This document shows, piece by piece, positions 33,421-41,154 of a stretch of DNA of 44,160 bases (the first letter of the stretch is position 1; every line of letters begins with the position of its first letter). The DNA is taken from NCBI GenBank assembly GCA_016840085.1, contig JAEOTA010000015.1, positions 1 through 44,160 of the forward strand. Reading direction: 5' to 3'. The stretch comes from Promethearchaeota archaeon. GTDB taxonomy: Archaea; Asgardarchaeota; Lokiarchaeia; Sigyniarchaeales; SOKP01. The position numbers were made by a program, and so were the translations under genes. The notes below the pieces were generated by a model. It did not search any database and had not been told where the DNA came from. It was given only the letters and a program-made list of their open reading frames with translations.

Positions 33421-34312
33421 CCTTCTTGATTTTTGGAATTAATTCCTTAGCTATTTGCTTAAATTTTGATAATTGATTTGGTTCACGGGGGTAGTAAAAG
33501 ATGAATTCATTAATTCCAATATCTTTAAACTGTCCAACAATACCTCGAAAATTTTCTTCTGATTCAAAAATTGAGTTGAAACATTCACCATAAAACAGGA
33601 AAGAACGATTTATTGCTTGAGGATTGCGTCCTATTTCATTGCAGTATTGATTCAGAAACTCATTTCTTTCATGGGTTTTTTTAAGCATCTTTTCTGCAGG
33701 TGTATTCCAATCTCCTCCTAATGAGTTCCATGTATCGGCATATTGAGCTGCGATTTTCAACATTCTTTTACCCATTGCTGCTATTGTTAGAGGGGGTCGT
33801 GGTTTTTGGATCGGTGATGGATGCATATAGGCATTTTTAATTGAATAATATTTTCCTTCATAGCTTATTTCTCTATTTCGCAAGCATTTATCGATAATTT
33901 CTACTTGTTCTTTGAAGCGTTCTACACGTTCATGTGGTGTCCAATCATCAATTCCAATCATATCATAAACAGGATCTGTTTCACCTGATACTCCTGAACC
34001 GAGTCCCAATTCAAGTCTTCCATTTGAGATATGATCTACAGTTAAAGCTTGTCGAGCTAAGATTGCTGGATGGCGTAATGGTATTGATGTCACTAATGTT
34101 CCAATCCTAATCCTTTCAGTAACAGTTGCTAATGCTGAGAGTAATGTCCATGCTTCGAACCAATTATCAGTTGGATCATAAGGGTCTAAAAAGTGATCAG
34201 CTAACCAAATACTATCAAATCCTAAAGCTTCAATATCTTTCCAACGTTGAACTTCTTTCTCCCATGACAACCGTTGAATGGTCATTATACCAAATCGTAA
34301 TTCTTTACTCAT
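33416..34312 (-). CDS. LLM-class F420-dependent oxidoreductase
   Basis: A 298-residue protein of the luciferase-like monooxygenase superfamily, with a TIM barrel throughout. Typical segments are FDSIWLADHFLDPYDP, RIRIGTLVTSIPLRHPAILA, LDHIS-type VDHISNGRLELGLGSG and PPLTIAAMGKRMLKIAAQYAD. In archaea these enzymes usually use coenzyme F420 for hydride transfer to a small molecule; the substrate is not predictable. An AAGGCGT motif precedes the ATG at 34310-34312. It stands alone, with gene remnants downstream. Confidence 0.9.
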   Translation of the reverse strand: MSKELRFGIMTIQRLSWEKEVQRWKDIEALGFDSIWLADHFLDPYDPTDNWFEAWTLLSALATVTERIRIGTLVTSIPLRHPAILARQALTVDHISNGRLELGLGSGVSGETDPVYDMIGIDDWTPHERVERFKEQVEIIDKCLRNREISYEGKYYSIKNAYMHPSPIQKPRPPLTIAAMGKRMLKIAAQYADTWNSLGGDWNTPAEKMLKKTHERNEFLNQYCNEIGRNPQAINRSFLFYGECFNSIFESEENFRGIVGQFKDIGINEFIFYYPREPNQLSKFKQIAKELIPKIKKD

Positions 34313-34430
34313 TTCTTCTAACGCCTTTTAGATTATTGGAATAAAATATTTTTCTTTCAAGCATTTTTAATAATGGTCGCTTTAAATAATCTTTTAATTA
34401 AAGCAAATAAATTATTTATTATTTAAATCT

Positions 34431-34464
34431 ATCCCCATCTAATAGCTCATTAAATAATGGGGAT
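34431..34464. repeat. Inverted repeat ATCCCCAT...ATGGGGAT
   Basis: Two 8-base arms (34431-34438 and 34457-34464) are perfect complements with an 18-base loop. The site lies in the 240-base gap between the divergent LLM and zinc-ribbon genes and could be a hairpin or a protein-binding palindrome. The loop side, CTAATAGCTCATTA, weakly resembles part of the RNase HI remnants. Confidence 0.4.
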
Positions 34465-34529
34465 GCAATTTATGGTGCATGTGCAAAGCTTAAAGTCTAA
34501 ATAACAGTAATAAAACAGGCATAATTATT

Positions 34530-34592
34530 ATTATCGAAAAGATGTCATAAAAATGTGGGGTCCAATCTATAAAATAAAGAAGAAAAAGGAGA
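34530..34592 (+). repeat. Leader repeat, copy 1
   Basis: About 60 bases, from ATTATCGAAAAGATGTCATA to AAAATAAAGAAGAAAAAGG, closely match 40551-40613. Both copies lie directly before a small zinc-ribbon gene. The copies share the Shine-Dalgarno end (AAAGGAG) and the core CATAAAAATGTG. It looks like a shared 5' leader or a duplicated upstream region. Confidence 0.65.
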
Positions 34593-34603
34593 GAAGATTA
34601 ATA

Positions 34604-34825
34604 ATGTCAATTAAAAAAGCAAAGGAAAAAGAATTAGAAAAAATTCCAGATTCAGAATTAAGAAAGCCTAAAATACATGGTGGGATATTAGAAAAAGATA
34701 CTTCTGATGGTGTTAAGGAAGAAAGAGCAGAATCTAAAGTGTTAGAGAATTATATTTGTCCTCTGTGCGGATTCCAAATAAAAAGTTGTCCGAATTGTGG
34801 AACAGAGTTTACAAAATATGATTAA
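34604..34825 (+). CDS. Small zinc-ribbon protein upstream of a GTPase
   Basis: A 73-residue protein. The first 45 residues are charged and probably disordered (KAKEKELEKIPDSELRKPK), and the last 25 form a zinc ribbon, YICPLCGFQIKSCPNCGTEF, with CxxC and CxxC. The frame could open at 34553, but that part lies inside the leader repeat shared with 40551. The ATG at 34604, about 12 bases after AAGGAG, is preferred. It precedes the small GTPase gene by 48 bases on the same strand, so the two are probably co-expressed. Confidence 0.78.
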   Translation: MSIKKAKEKELEKIPDSELRKPKIHGGILEKDTSDGVKEERAESKVLENYICPLCGFQIKSCPNCGTEFTKYD

Positions 34826-34873
34826 TTATTACTCCAGAATTAATTAATAAAAAAACATTGGAAGTGAAACTAT

Positions 34874-35395
34874 ATGTCAAGTTTTAAATTAAAAGTCTTA
34901 TTGACAGGTGCTACAGCAGTAGACAAATCCAGCTTGGTTCAAATTTTCATTAAAAATAGGTTTCAAACAAGCTACAAGCTAACTGTTGGCGTCGATATTC
35001 TCACAAAGGATGTAGAATTTAGACAGGGTGAAACTGCGACTCTAAGCATATGGGATCTAGGAGGACAGCAACGTTTTGATTTTATTCGCAATATATTTTA
35101 TAAAGGAGCAGCTGGAGTTATATTAATTTTTGATTTAACACGAGAACAAACATATATTGAGACAAGAAAGTTACTTACTGAAATTAGAAAATTAGCTGGT
35201 CCTATCCCTTTTATTTTAATTGGAAACAATATTCAGTTAGTTGGACTGACAGACACGCAAATTATCCGAGAGAAAGCTAATGAATTTGCCAGAAATGAGG
35301 GAGGTATCTATATTGAAATGTCTCTTACTAATGAGGATATTGTTGAAGAAGCATTTCGTGAACTAACTCGTAGAATTATTGATTTAAGGAATTGA
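34874..35395 (+). CDS. Ras/Rab-like small GTPase with altered G motifs
   Basis: A 173-residue small GTPase of the Ras superfamily. The G1 loop is GATAVDKSS, where the invariant second glycine of GxxxxGKS is aspartate. The switch/G2 region has a threonine in YKLTVGVDI. G3 is WDLGGQQRF with the catalytic glutamine kept. G4 is GNNIQLV instead of NKxD, and G5 is MSLTN. There is no C-terminal cysteine for prenylation. The fold is clear, but nucleotide affinity or base specificity may be unusual. Such divergent GTPases are abundant in Asgard archaea. A GGAAGTGA ribosome site precedes the ATG, and the zinc-ribbon gene is immediately upstream. Confidence 0.9.
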   Translation: MSSFKLKVLLTGATAVDKSSLVQIFIKNRFQTSYKLTVGVDILTKDVEFRQGETATLSIWDLGGQQRFDFIRNIFYKGAAGVILIFDLTREQTYIETRKLLTEIRKLAGPIPFILIGNNIQLVGLTDTQIIREKANEFARNEGGIYIEMSLTNEDIVEEAFRELTRRIIDLRN

Positions 35396-35417
35396 ATTTT
35401 GGAGATGTAAGAAAATA

Positions 35418-35504
35418 ATGGATTATCTCATAATATATGGATTTCAAACAAAAAGTTGCCCGAATTGTGGAACAGAATTTATAAAAGAACTGTGGAAAGG
35501 ATGA
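35418..35504 (+). pseudogene. Duplicated half zinc-ribbon remnant
   Basis: A 28-codon frame encodes MDYLIIYGFQTKSCPNCGTE then FIKELWKG. It copies the end of the zinc ribbon at 34604 (CGFQIKSCPNCGTEFTKY), but the first CxxC pair is replaced by IIY. With one cysteine pair lost it cannot form the ribbon. It follows the GTPase by 22 bases, so the GTPase is flanked by a complete and a decayed ribbon. Confidence 0.6.
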
Positions 35505-35613
35505 GATAATATTTAGATCAGTTTATCATACTACCACCACCTACTGATCCTTCTCATCTTCTCCTCACTTTTCAATATCAGCAACTAAATTTTAAAATTA
35601 GGGGAGGGGACAA

Positions 35614-35859
35614 TTAAATGTATTGTACAAAAAAGTAAATAATATTTGAAGAAACTCTTGTCAATTCATTTTTAATCTCTTTTTCCTGAGTATTATACTC
35701 GGAATCTGAAATCAAGCCGTTCTGAAATCATTTACTTAATTCTTTCAACCTTCTTTCCAAAGAGGATCTACTCCCTTCAAGATCTATTAACTCTTGATAT
35801 AAGAAATCCTTATCTCTTTCATCGTATTTTTTATTATATTTGTTGAATTCAGTTTCCAA
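35614..35859 (-). pseudogene. Coiled-coil/SHOCT-like small gene with in-frame TGA
   Basis: A single frame gives ETEFNKYNKKYDERDKDF, then YQELIDLEGSRSSLERRLKE, LSK, a TGA at 35728-35730 and FQNGLISDSEYNTQEKEI before a TAA. The pattern 'charged coiled coil followed by GLISDSEYNxxxxEI' resembles the short helical SHOCT-like tails of many archaeal proteins. The in-frame TGA and lack of an ATG suggest a relic. It lies just past the stop of the 7-helix membrane protein and may once have been its C-terminal part. Confidence 0.45.
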
Positions 35860-35901
35860 AATCGCTCTAAGGTGTGTTGAAAAAAAAGAAAGATATATAA
35901 T

Positions 35902-36609
35902 TTATTGTTTTACTCCTAAGTAGAATAGCAAAGCGCTAACAGCCATCGCAGCTCTAACAAATATTAAATAGAAACCAGGAGGAAATAAACCGTCTAATAT
36001 ACCACCGATAATATATATAAAAGCTCCTAAAGATAATAGAAAGAATTTTTTTCTAAGCACTCCAGTAGACTGAATACTTTTTCCTAAAAAGCCTATTCCA
36101 TCAAATATTAATATAGATAATAAAAAGATTAGCACTAATATGCCAGCTACAGATTCAAAAACAAGATTATCATTAATTAAATCTTCACCGGGAGTTACGG
36201 GAGTATCATATGTGATGGAACCTGATAAATCTAAAATTAGAAATACCTCGAAAATTATACCTAAGACTAAATAAATCGAAAAAATATACCACTTTTTCTT
36301 CGGCATAATAAGTTCAGCACCAAAAAACATAGCAAATAAAACGACTCCAGGAAACCACATCCAATTTATAAGACCTATTATTCCAGATGAGTTATCAATA
36401 TTGGTTTGAGTTAAAAGAACTGTTAAAAAGTCCAAGAAATCTCCCGTATAAATAAGACCAGCGAAAACATATGTTAATGCCAGATATAATAACAGATTTA
36501 AATGTGTTTTTCTTGATTTGTAAGCAACAAATAATCCGAAAACTACCGAAAAGATAAAAACACCTGATGCCGTAATTCCATTTAACCAACCTATAAAAGA
36601 TAATGCTAT
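35902..36609 (-). CDS. Seven-helix membrane protein, possible AUA start
   Basis: The frame encodes about seven membrane helices: ALSFIGWLNGITASGVFIF, LFVAYKSRK, LLLYLALTYVFAGLIY, GLINWMWFPGVVLFAMFFGA, WYIFSIYLVLGIIFEVFLIL, VAGILVLIFLLSILIFDGI and SLGAFIYIIGGIL. The first in-frame TTG (36435) would cut away the first two or three helices. Upstream the frame is open to a TGA just before 36615 but has no ATG, GTG or TTG. ATA at 36607-36609 follows AAGGTGA by about six bases and would give MALSFIGW. Alternatively the GTG at 36617-36619 is the start and one T of a five-T run is an indel. Function is unknown; it resembles 7TM sensor-type domains. Confidence 0.65.
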   Translation of the reverse strand: MALSFIGWLNGITASGVFIFSVVFGLFVAYKSRKTHLNLLLYLALTYVFAGLIYTGDFLDFLTVLLTQTNIDNSSGIIGLINWMWFPGVVLFAMFFGAELIMPKKKWYIFSIYLVLGIIFEVFLILDLSGSITYDTPVTPGEDLINDNLVFESVAGILVLIFLLSILIFDGIGFLGKSIQSTGVLRKKFFLLSLGAFIYIIGGILDGLFPPGFYLIFVRAAMAVSALLFYLGVKQ

Positions 36610-36876
36610 AAAAATTCACCTTTTTACTTATTTCAATTCTATTTGAAAAATAAATGTAATTTTTAATATTTATTTCGATAAAAATATATCAAAACATTCT
36701 TAATGTACTTTTTGTTTTTTGGGATTTCAAATAAATTTGTTTTTAATGTTATAATGAGTTAATTATTGAATTCTCTATCAAATAATCAAAAATTTTTTTA
36801 ATTTTTAACAAAAGCTCATAGCCATTGTTCCTCTTTAATGATTAATTCAATCAATTTTTAACCCCTCAGCATCTAA

Positions 36877-37422
36877 TCAATTATTACTTTTCAGCTGATA
36901 TAAGAATCCTGGAACCCATAAAGCGATTCCTACTATTGCTCCTAGAACAAAAGTAAAAGGATCATTCCATATAAGTAATTTATATACTCCTGTTATAACA
37001 AGAACTATGAATCCAATTAAAAATCTTAACGGATATTGAAACCTATTAGTTATCCCCTGATGAGCTAAATAAAAAGACAATATAATTACATGACCGCTAA
37101 ATGGAATGTTTGTAATATATCGAGTAAAAGAGAATAGGGAAATAAAAATACAATCAAGTAAGAATAAAATACAAATATTTCGTTCTTTTTTTTCGTTCCA
37201 GATCCAAATTAATTCACCTATTAAAATCCCATAAGGAAGAAAAACGGGGATCATGTATAATGGAGGTGTAAGAATGTCTAAAGTTTCAGTAGCAGTATTA
37301 ACATAAGGATATCCTATAATCCCAAAGAAAATTCCTGAAAGAATGGTCATTATCAAGCCTGTGCTATAGACTATAAGCGGTTCTCTTACAGAAGGTTTTA
37401 ATTTGCTAAGTATAACTTTCAT
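36877..37422 (-). CDS. Polytopic membrane protein of unknown function
   Basis: A 181-residue protein with about five hydrophobic helices, including LIVYSTGLIMTILSGIFFGII, MIPVFLPYGILIGELIWIW and LRFLIGFIVLVITGVYKLL. No family motif is recognised. The gene starts 38 bases after the MFS transporter gene at 37461-38822 on the same strand and is probably its operon partner, perhaps an accessory subunit. Confidence 0.65.
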   Translation of the reverse strand: MKVILSKLKPSVREPLIVYSTGLIMTILSGIFFGIIGYPYVNTATETLDILTPPLYMIPVFLPYGILIGELIWIWNEKKERNICILFLLDCIFISLFSFTRYITNIPFSGHVIILSFYLAHQGITNRFQYPLRFLIGFIVLVITGVYKLLIWNDPFTFVLGAIVGIALWVPGFLYQLKSNN

Positions 37423-37460
37423 AATTACAACCTTGTTATTCGAGATTTAAAGGAAGTTTA

Positions 37461-38822
37461 TCAACAGAGTTCTGATTCTCTCCTTCTTTCTGTCATAAGG
37501 TCTCGTATTTTTTGAAATTCATTAGGATAATATATGTAGGCTATTATCCATAGTGAAGTTCCTACAAGCCAAAATAAAAATAGTAAAAACATAGCAAATG
37601 GTAATAATGAGATATCGCGTTCAATTAATCCCGCAAAAAGTAGATTTCCAAAAATTCCACCAGTATTTATCATGACTTGATGAAGTGCGTTAGCCGTACT
37701 TCTAGCTTCCGGAACACATACTTCAGAAAAAATTGAAAAAACATTTCCTGTACTCAAAGAAACTAAAAAATATCCCAAAAAGCCAATTATTAGAAAAAAT
37801 GGCCAAAAAATCATTATTTCTAATTGAGATGTCGCAGAAATAGGTAATAAATAGAAAATCATTAAACAAACAATTCCTGAAATTAAACCTAGAACAGATA
37901 AATAAATGCGTCCTCTTATTTTCCCTGAACGATATAAAAAATCTCCAATTTTTCCCCCCAAAATTACTCCAGGTAGAATACCCACTCCAGTTAAGAGATA
38001 TAGCACTGTGGTAAATAATTCTTCATAAATTCCATTAAATCTCAAAGTAAGGTAAAAAATTCCCCAAGCGTTTATAGTTGAGACCGTAAATCCAGAAAAA
38101 AATGTATAAATTAAAATTGCTGATACAGATTTCTTCCGGATTAGGAGATCTAACCTTTCTATGTCAATTTTGTAATCATAGATAAATTTTTCTTCAAAAT
38201 CTTTAAATTCTGGTTCATCCTGACTTCGTTTAGGATCTTTTCCTTTCAGAATAAAATTAATTACTGTTAATAATCCAAAAATAAAGCCTATAGCATAAGC
38301 GAACCTCCATCCATTAGGACCAGTATAATCTCCCAAAAAGCCTCCCACAAGGATTCCCGCACCAGTGCCTAGGATTAAACCGGAAGTTATAGAAGCATAT
38401 TTCTTCCCTCGTTCTTTAGGTGAATAAAAATCGCCTATTATAGAATACCCTATTGGTATAAATGCTCCAACACCAATAGAACTGATTATTATAAAAAGCA
38501 AATAAAACTGAAAATTTGGTGAAATAAGGATGAAACCATAAGCTATGACCCATATAAGATTTGTAAACATAAAGAGCTTTTTTCGTAAATTCCTTTCCGT
38601 GATTTCATCTTCGTAATAACCAAAAAGCACAAGACTAACAGAACTTATGAGCAAATAAGATATCGAACAAATTCCAATTCCCAATTTTGTAGTTCCATGA
38701 AGGTTTAATAACAAATTATCGATATTAACAGGCATAATACCTAAACAAAAGTGAAGCATGAAAATTAGGCCCCATAATGAGTTGAAAGTTTTCTGCCTAT
38801 TTAGTTCATGTTTTTTTTTCAT
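37461..38822 (-). CDS. MFS transporter
   Basis: A 453-residue protein with 12 predicted helices. The typical MFS features are the loop FGYYEDEITERNLRKKLF between helices 2 and 3 and a GDFYSPKERGKKYAS segment after helix 4, as in the Spinster-like and sugar/acid transporter groups. A central cytoplasmic loop (GKDPKRSQDEPEFKDFEEKF) separates the two halves. The substrate is unknown. It heads an operon with the small membrane protein downstream. Confidence 0.85.
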   Translation of the reverse strand: MKKKHELNRQKTFNSLWGLIFMLHFCLGIMPVNIDNLLLNLHGTTKLGIGICSISYLLISSVSLVLFGYYEDEITERNLRKKLFMFTNLIWVIAYGFILISPNFQFYLLFIIISSIGVGAFIPIGYSIIGDFYSPKERGKKYASITSGLILGTGAGILVGGFLGDYTGPNGWRFAYAIGFIFGLLTVINFILKGKDPKRSQDEPEFKDFEEKFIYDYKIDIERLDLLIRKKSVSAILIYTFFSGFTVSTINAWGIFYLTLRFNGIYEELFTTVLYLLTGVGILPGVILGGKIGDFLYRSGKIRGRIYLSVLGLISGIVCLMIFYLLPISATSQLEIMIFWPFFLIIGFLGYFLVSLSTGNVFSIFSEVCVPEARSTANALHQVMINTGGIFGNLLFAGLIERDISLLPFAMFLLFLFWLVGTSLWIIAYIYYPNEFQKIRDLMTERRRESELC

Positions 38823-39329
38823 TTAATTTATAGCCTTTAAAGGTAATTATTCATTAATTTTAATGGTGACATAATCCTGCTGCCCTTCTTTAATACACAC
38901 TTTTGAAAAGATAAACCGGATATTCATTTATAATACCAGAGGAAGGTTAAATATAATATATTAATTTTATAACAAAAATATTAATTTTTAATAAATATTC
39001 ATATTTAGCATAAATAATATTTGAAATTATAGCCCGCAGGAGGCACGCTTTATTTTTATTGAATTTAAACCTTTATTTAATACTTTTGTGATTAAAAAAG
39101 AGTATTTTTATTTCCACTTTAGAAAATGGCTGAAATTTAATTAATTGATTTAAATTCTTTTATGTCATGTGAAAAATCGGCAGAATTGAGAGATTTATAA
39201 GGGTGTATTGTTTTTTGATATATTGGGTTGAGAGAATTAGATTAATAAATCAACTTTTTATAATATAAAATATAGATTCCGTATGCAATTTAGGAGATAT
39301 AATTTCTCAAGAGTGGGTTTTTTTATCTA
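38823..39329. other. Divergent intergenic region with a GC-rich spot
   Basis: There is no gene. Most of it is AT-rich. A 17-base segment GCCCGCAGGAGGCACGC at 39032-39048 stands out against the background, but I see no stem or known motif in it. Promoters of the MFS and GTPase-fusion genes should be here. Confidence 0.5.
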
Positions 39330-40472
39330 ATGGCGAGTAATGATTATACTTTTAAAATAGTACTTGTTGGAGATGCGTCAGAAGGAAAGTCATATTTTGC
39401 GAGGAGTTTTTGTTATAATCTCTTTAATAATGATACAAGATTTACTATTGGAGTAGATTTTCTCGTTAGAAGGATAAACATGTCTGGAAAAAATATTAAA
39501 TTTCAGATATGGGATATGGATGCCGAGGAAAGATTTAGATTTTTGATTCCAACATATTGTAGAGGCGCGAGTGGTGGTTTAATAGTATACGATATTAATG
39601 ACGCTAATTCTTTAGCACACATCCTTGAAAATGTTCAGATAATAAGACGAGAAGCCGGAGACATTCCAATAGTAATAATCGGAACTAAATGTGTAGAAGA
39701 TGATGAAGAACTCTCAGAAGATCAAGACATTCAAATAGATAAATCAGAAGATATACCAAAAGCTGAAAGGATTTTTAATAACTTAGCAGAAACCTTACTT
39801 GATGAAGGAGTTTCCCAAAATATAATAGTAGTATCTAAACCTTTAGTATTAAAAAGAAAACCACGAATAGAAAAATGGCCAGAATTTAGAGTGAATGAGT
39901 ATATAGTTCTTAAATTAGAAAATAATAGGACTAATATTTATGTTGGAGGGAGATTATTCAATCATTGCAAGTATTTATTATTAAATATTGACAATAATAA
40001 ATTTAAAGAGTATGATGAGATTGAATCTATAGATGAAGCAGTAGAAAAGCTTGGTGATTCAATGCATGGAATCAGATTTCAAGGCTATGAGGTAGCTCCT
40101 GAAACTGAATTTTGGGGGCATTGCTCAAATATTCAAGCGTGGTATGAGAATAAGTACGACACCCGTTTATTACACAGAAATTTAGCATTTCCATTGTTGG
40201 AAGCTCTTATGAAAGTCGGAGATCCTTTGGCAAAAAAAGTATTAAAAGAAGAAATTGCAGAGAGACTTGAGAGTGGTTATCCTTCAGTGGTTTTGTATCT
40301 GATAAATCAACATTATTTGAAATATTTAAATCAAGAAGAATTGAATACGATCTTTGAAAATCCAAAATTTCAAAAAAATTTATCAAAATGGTTTAAAGAT
40401 TCCAACCTTATTCCAGAATGGCTGTCTAGAAAAATTAAATCTAAATTACAAAAACTGAATTTATGGAAATAA
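39330..40472 (+). CDS. Small GTPase fused to an archaeal C-terminal domain
   Basis: A 380-residue fusion. Residues 1-165 are a Ras-like GTPase: G1 GDASEGKS intact, switch I FTIGVDFLV, G3 WDMDAEERF in which the DxxGQ glycine and glutamine become Ala and Glu, and G4 IIGTKCVED in place of NKxD. An acidic insertion follows near 130-145. Residues about 185-380 match a domain I recall as a separate protein or C-terminal module in several archaea, with ETEFWGHCSNIQAWYENKYD, TRLLHRNLAFPLLEALMKVG and YPSVVLYLINQHYLKYL. It is helical, probably protein-binding. Hydrolysis may be slow, given the G3 changes. A zinc-ribbon gene lies 150 bases downstream. Confidence 0.85.
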   Translation: MASNDYTFKIVLVGDASEGKSYFARSFCYNLFNNDTRFTIGVDFLVRRINMSGKNIKFQIWDMDAEERFRFLIPTYCRGASGGLIVYDINDANSLAHILENVQIIRREAGDIPIVIIGTKCVEDDEELSEDQDIQIDKSEDIPKAERIFNNLAETLLDEGVSQNIIVVSKPLVLKRKPRIEKWPEFRVNEYIVLKLENNRTNIYVGGRLFNHCKYLLLNIDNNKFKEYDEIESIDEAVEKLGDSMHGIRFQGYEVAPETEFWGHCSNIQAWYENKYDTRLLHRNLAFPLLEALMKVGDPLAKKVLKEEIAERLESGYPSVVLYLINQHYLKYLNQEELNTIFENPKFQKNLSKWFKDSNLIPEWLSRKIKSKLQKLNLWK

Positions 40473-40523
40473 GAGATTTAAAAGCAAAAGTCACCCTTTC
40501 TTTTTATTTGAAAAACCTATAGC

Positions 40524-40532
40524 TTTATATAT
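40524..40532 (+). promoter_or_regulatory. Possible TATA box before the leader repeat
   Basis: TTTATATAT lies about 24 bases before the left edge of leader repeat copy 2. That is the usual archaeal TATA-to-start distance, so transcription could begin at the repeat. Confidence 0.4.
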
Positions 40533-40550
40533 CATATTAGCAAAATGGCA

Positions 40551-40613
40551 ATTATCGAGAAGATCTCATAAAAATGTGAGGTTCAATCTATAAAATAAAG
40601 AAGAGAAAAGGAG
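40551..40613 (+). repeat. Leader repeat, copy 2
   Basis: ATTATCGAGAAGATCTCATA through AAAATAAAGAAGAGAAAAGG closely matches 34530-34592. It ends in the GGAG ribosome site of the zinc-ribbon gene. The core AGATCTCATAAAAATGTG also resembles part of the RNase HI remnants (GAGATCTATGAAAATGTG), so the leader may descend from that debris. Confidence 0.65.
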
Positions 40614-40622
40614 TGATGAAAA

Positions 40623-40841
40623 ATTACGGTAGAATATCCCGAATATATAGTTTGTCCTATGTGTCAAACTAGAATGAGCATGGATTATACTCATAAAAGG
40701 CAGCCCTATACAGATGGCATTTATAATATGTATATTAAGTGTCCTGGATATGTGGGTGCTGGAAAGACGGCGGGTACCTTTATTGAGGTAAGTATATGTG
40801 CTCATTGTAAAGGAATACTTGGTGTTAGTAGTAGTAGCTAA
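40623..40841 (+). CDS. Zinc-ribbon protein with possible AUU start
   Basis: A frame open from a TGA at 40617-40619 encodes, from the ATT at 40623, TVEYPEYIVCPMCQTRMS and later CPGY and ICAHCKGILG, 72 residues in all. The cysteine pairs CPMC and CAHC make a zinc ribbon. The first ATG in frame (40659) would remove the first cysteine, so it is unlikely to be the true start. ATT lies 9 bases after GGAG, correct spacing for initiation. The alternative is one extra A in the five-A run after the ATG at 40615, but that ATG is only 2 bases from GGAG. It lies downstream of the GTPase fusion gene. Confidence 0.65.
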   Translation: MTVEYPEYIVCPMCQTRMSMDYTHKRQPYTDGIYNMYIKCPGYVGAGKTAGTFIEVSICAHCKGILGVSSSS

Positions 40842-40954
40842 AGTTGAATTAGCTAAATTTAAAAAATGGAAAGAAGAATATCTAAAATTGGAAGTTACTA
40901 ATTTCATTTTTTCTTATTGCAATTCAACTAAAGCATTTTTTTTATTATAGACAC

Positions 40955-41035
40955 ATGAGAGCTTTTTCAAAGTCAACAAATATTTTTATAGAATGCTTGA
41001 ATTGTGGGAAATTATTAAGGAGAAATAACTTTTAA
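40955..41035 (+). pseudogene. Possible half zinc-ribbon micro-ORF
   Basis: A 26-codon ATG frame encodes MRAFSKSTNIFIECLNCGKL then LRRNNF, with one CxxCG pair. It has no clear ribosome site. It resembles half of a ribbon and is likely debris. Confidence 0.25.
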
Positions 41036-41154
41036 ATCTTTTTAACATAATAGCTATAGAATTTAACAATCTATTGGATCTATTTTTTATCAATTGTACA
41101 TTTGATGTACATTTCGAATATTATGCTAGAATGGAAGGTGTTTATAATTGAGCT

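Noticed and set aside
33318..35730. TGA as selenocysteine or another sense codon
   Set aside because: In-frame TGA occurs in two decayed genes only, without a visible SECIS element, and intact genes here (29397, 35395) end with TGA.
36395..36619. 74-codon GTG frame overlapping the seven-helix protein
   Set aside because: It is the wrong frame of the membrane protein gene. The other frame gives continuous helices that join the downstream gene. Only its GTG remains of interest as an alternative start.
36862..36890. Tail LDAEGLK after the stop of the membrane protein gene as a third RNase HI relic
   Set aside because: Only about seven residues match, which is too short to separate from chance.
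41090..41125. TGTACAT repeated twice (TGTACATTTGATGTACAT)
   Set aside because: It is a short repeat in AT-rich DNA downstream of a gene and gives no support for a regulatory role.
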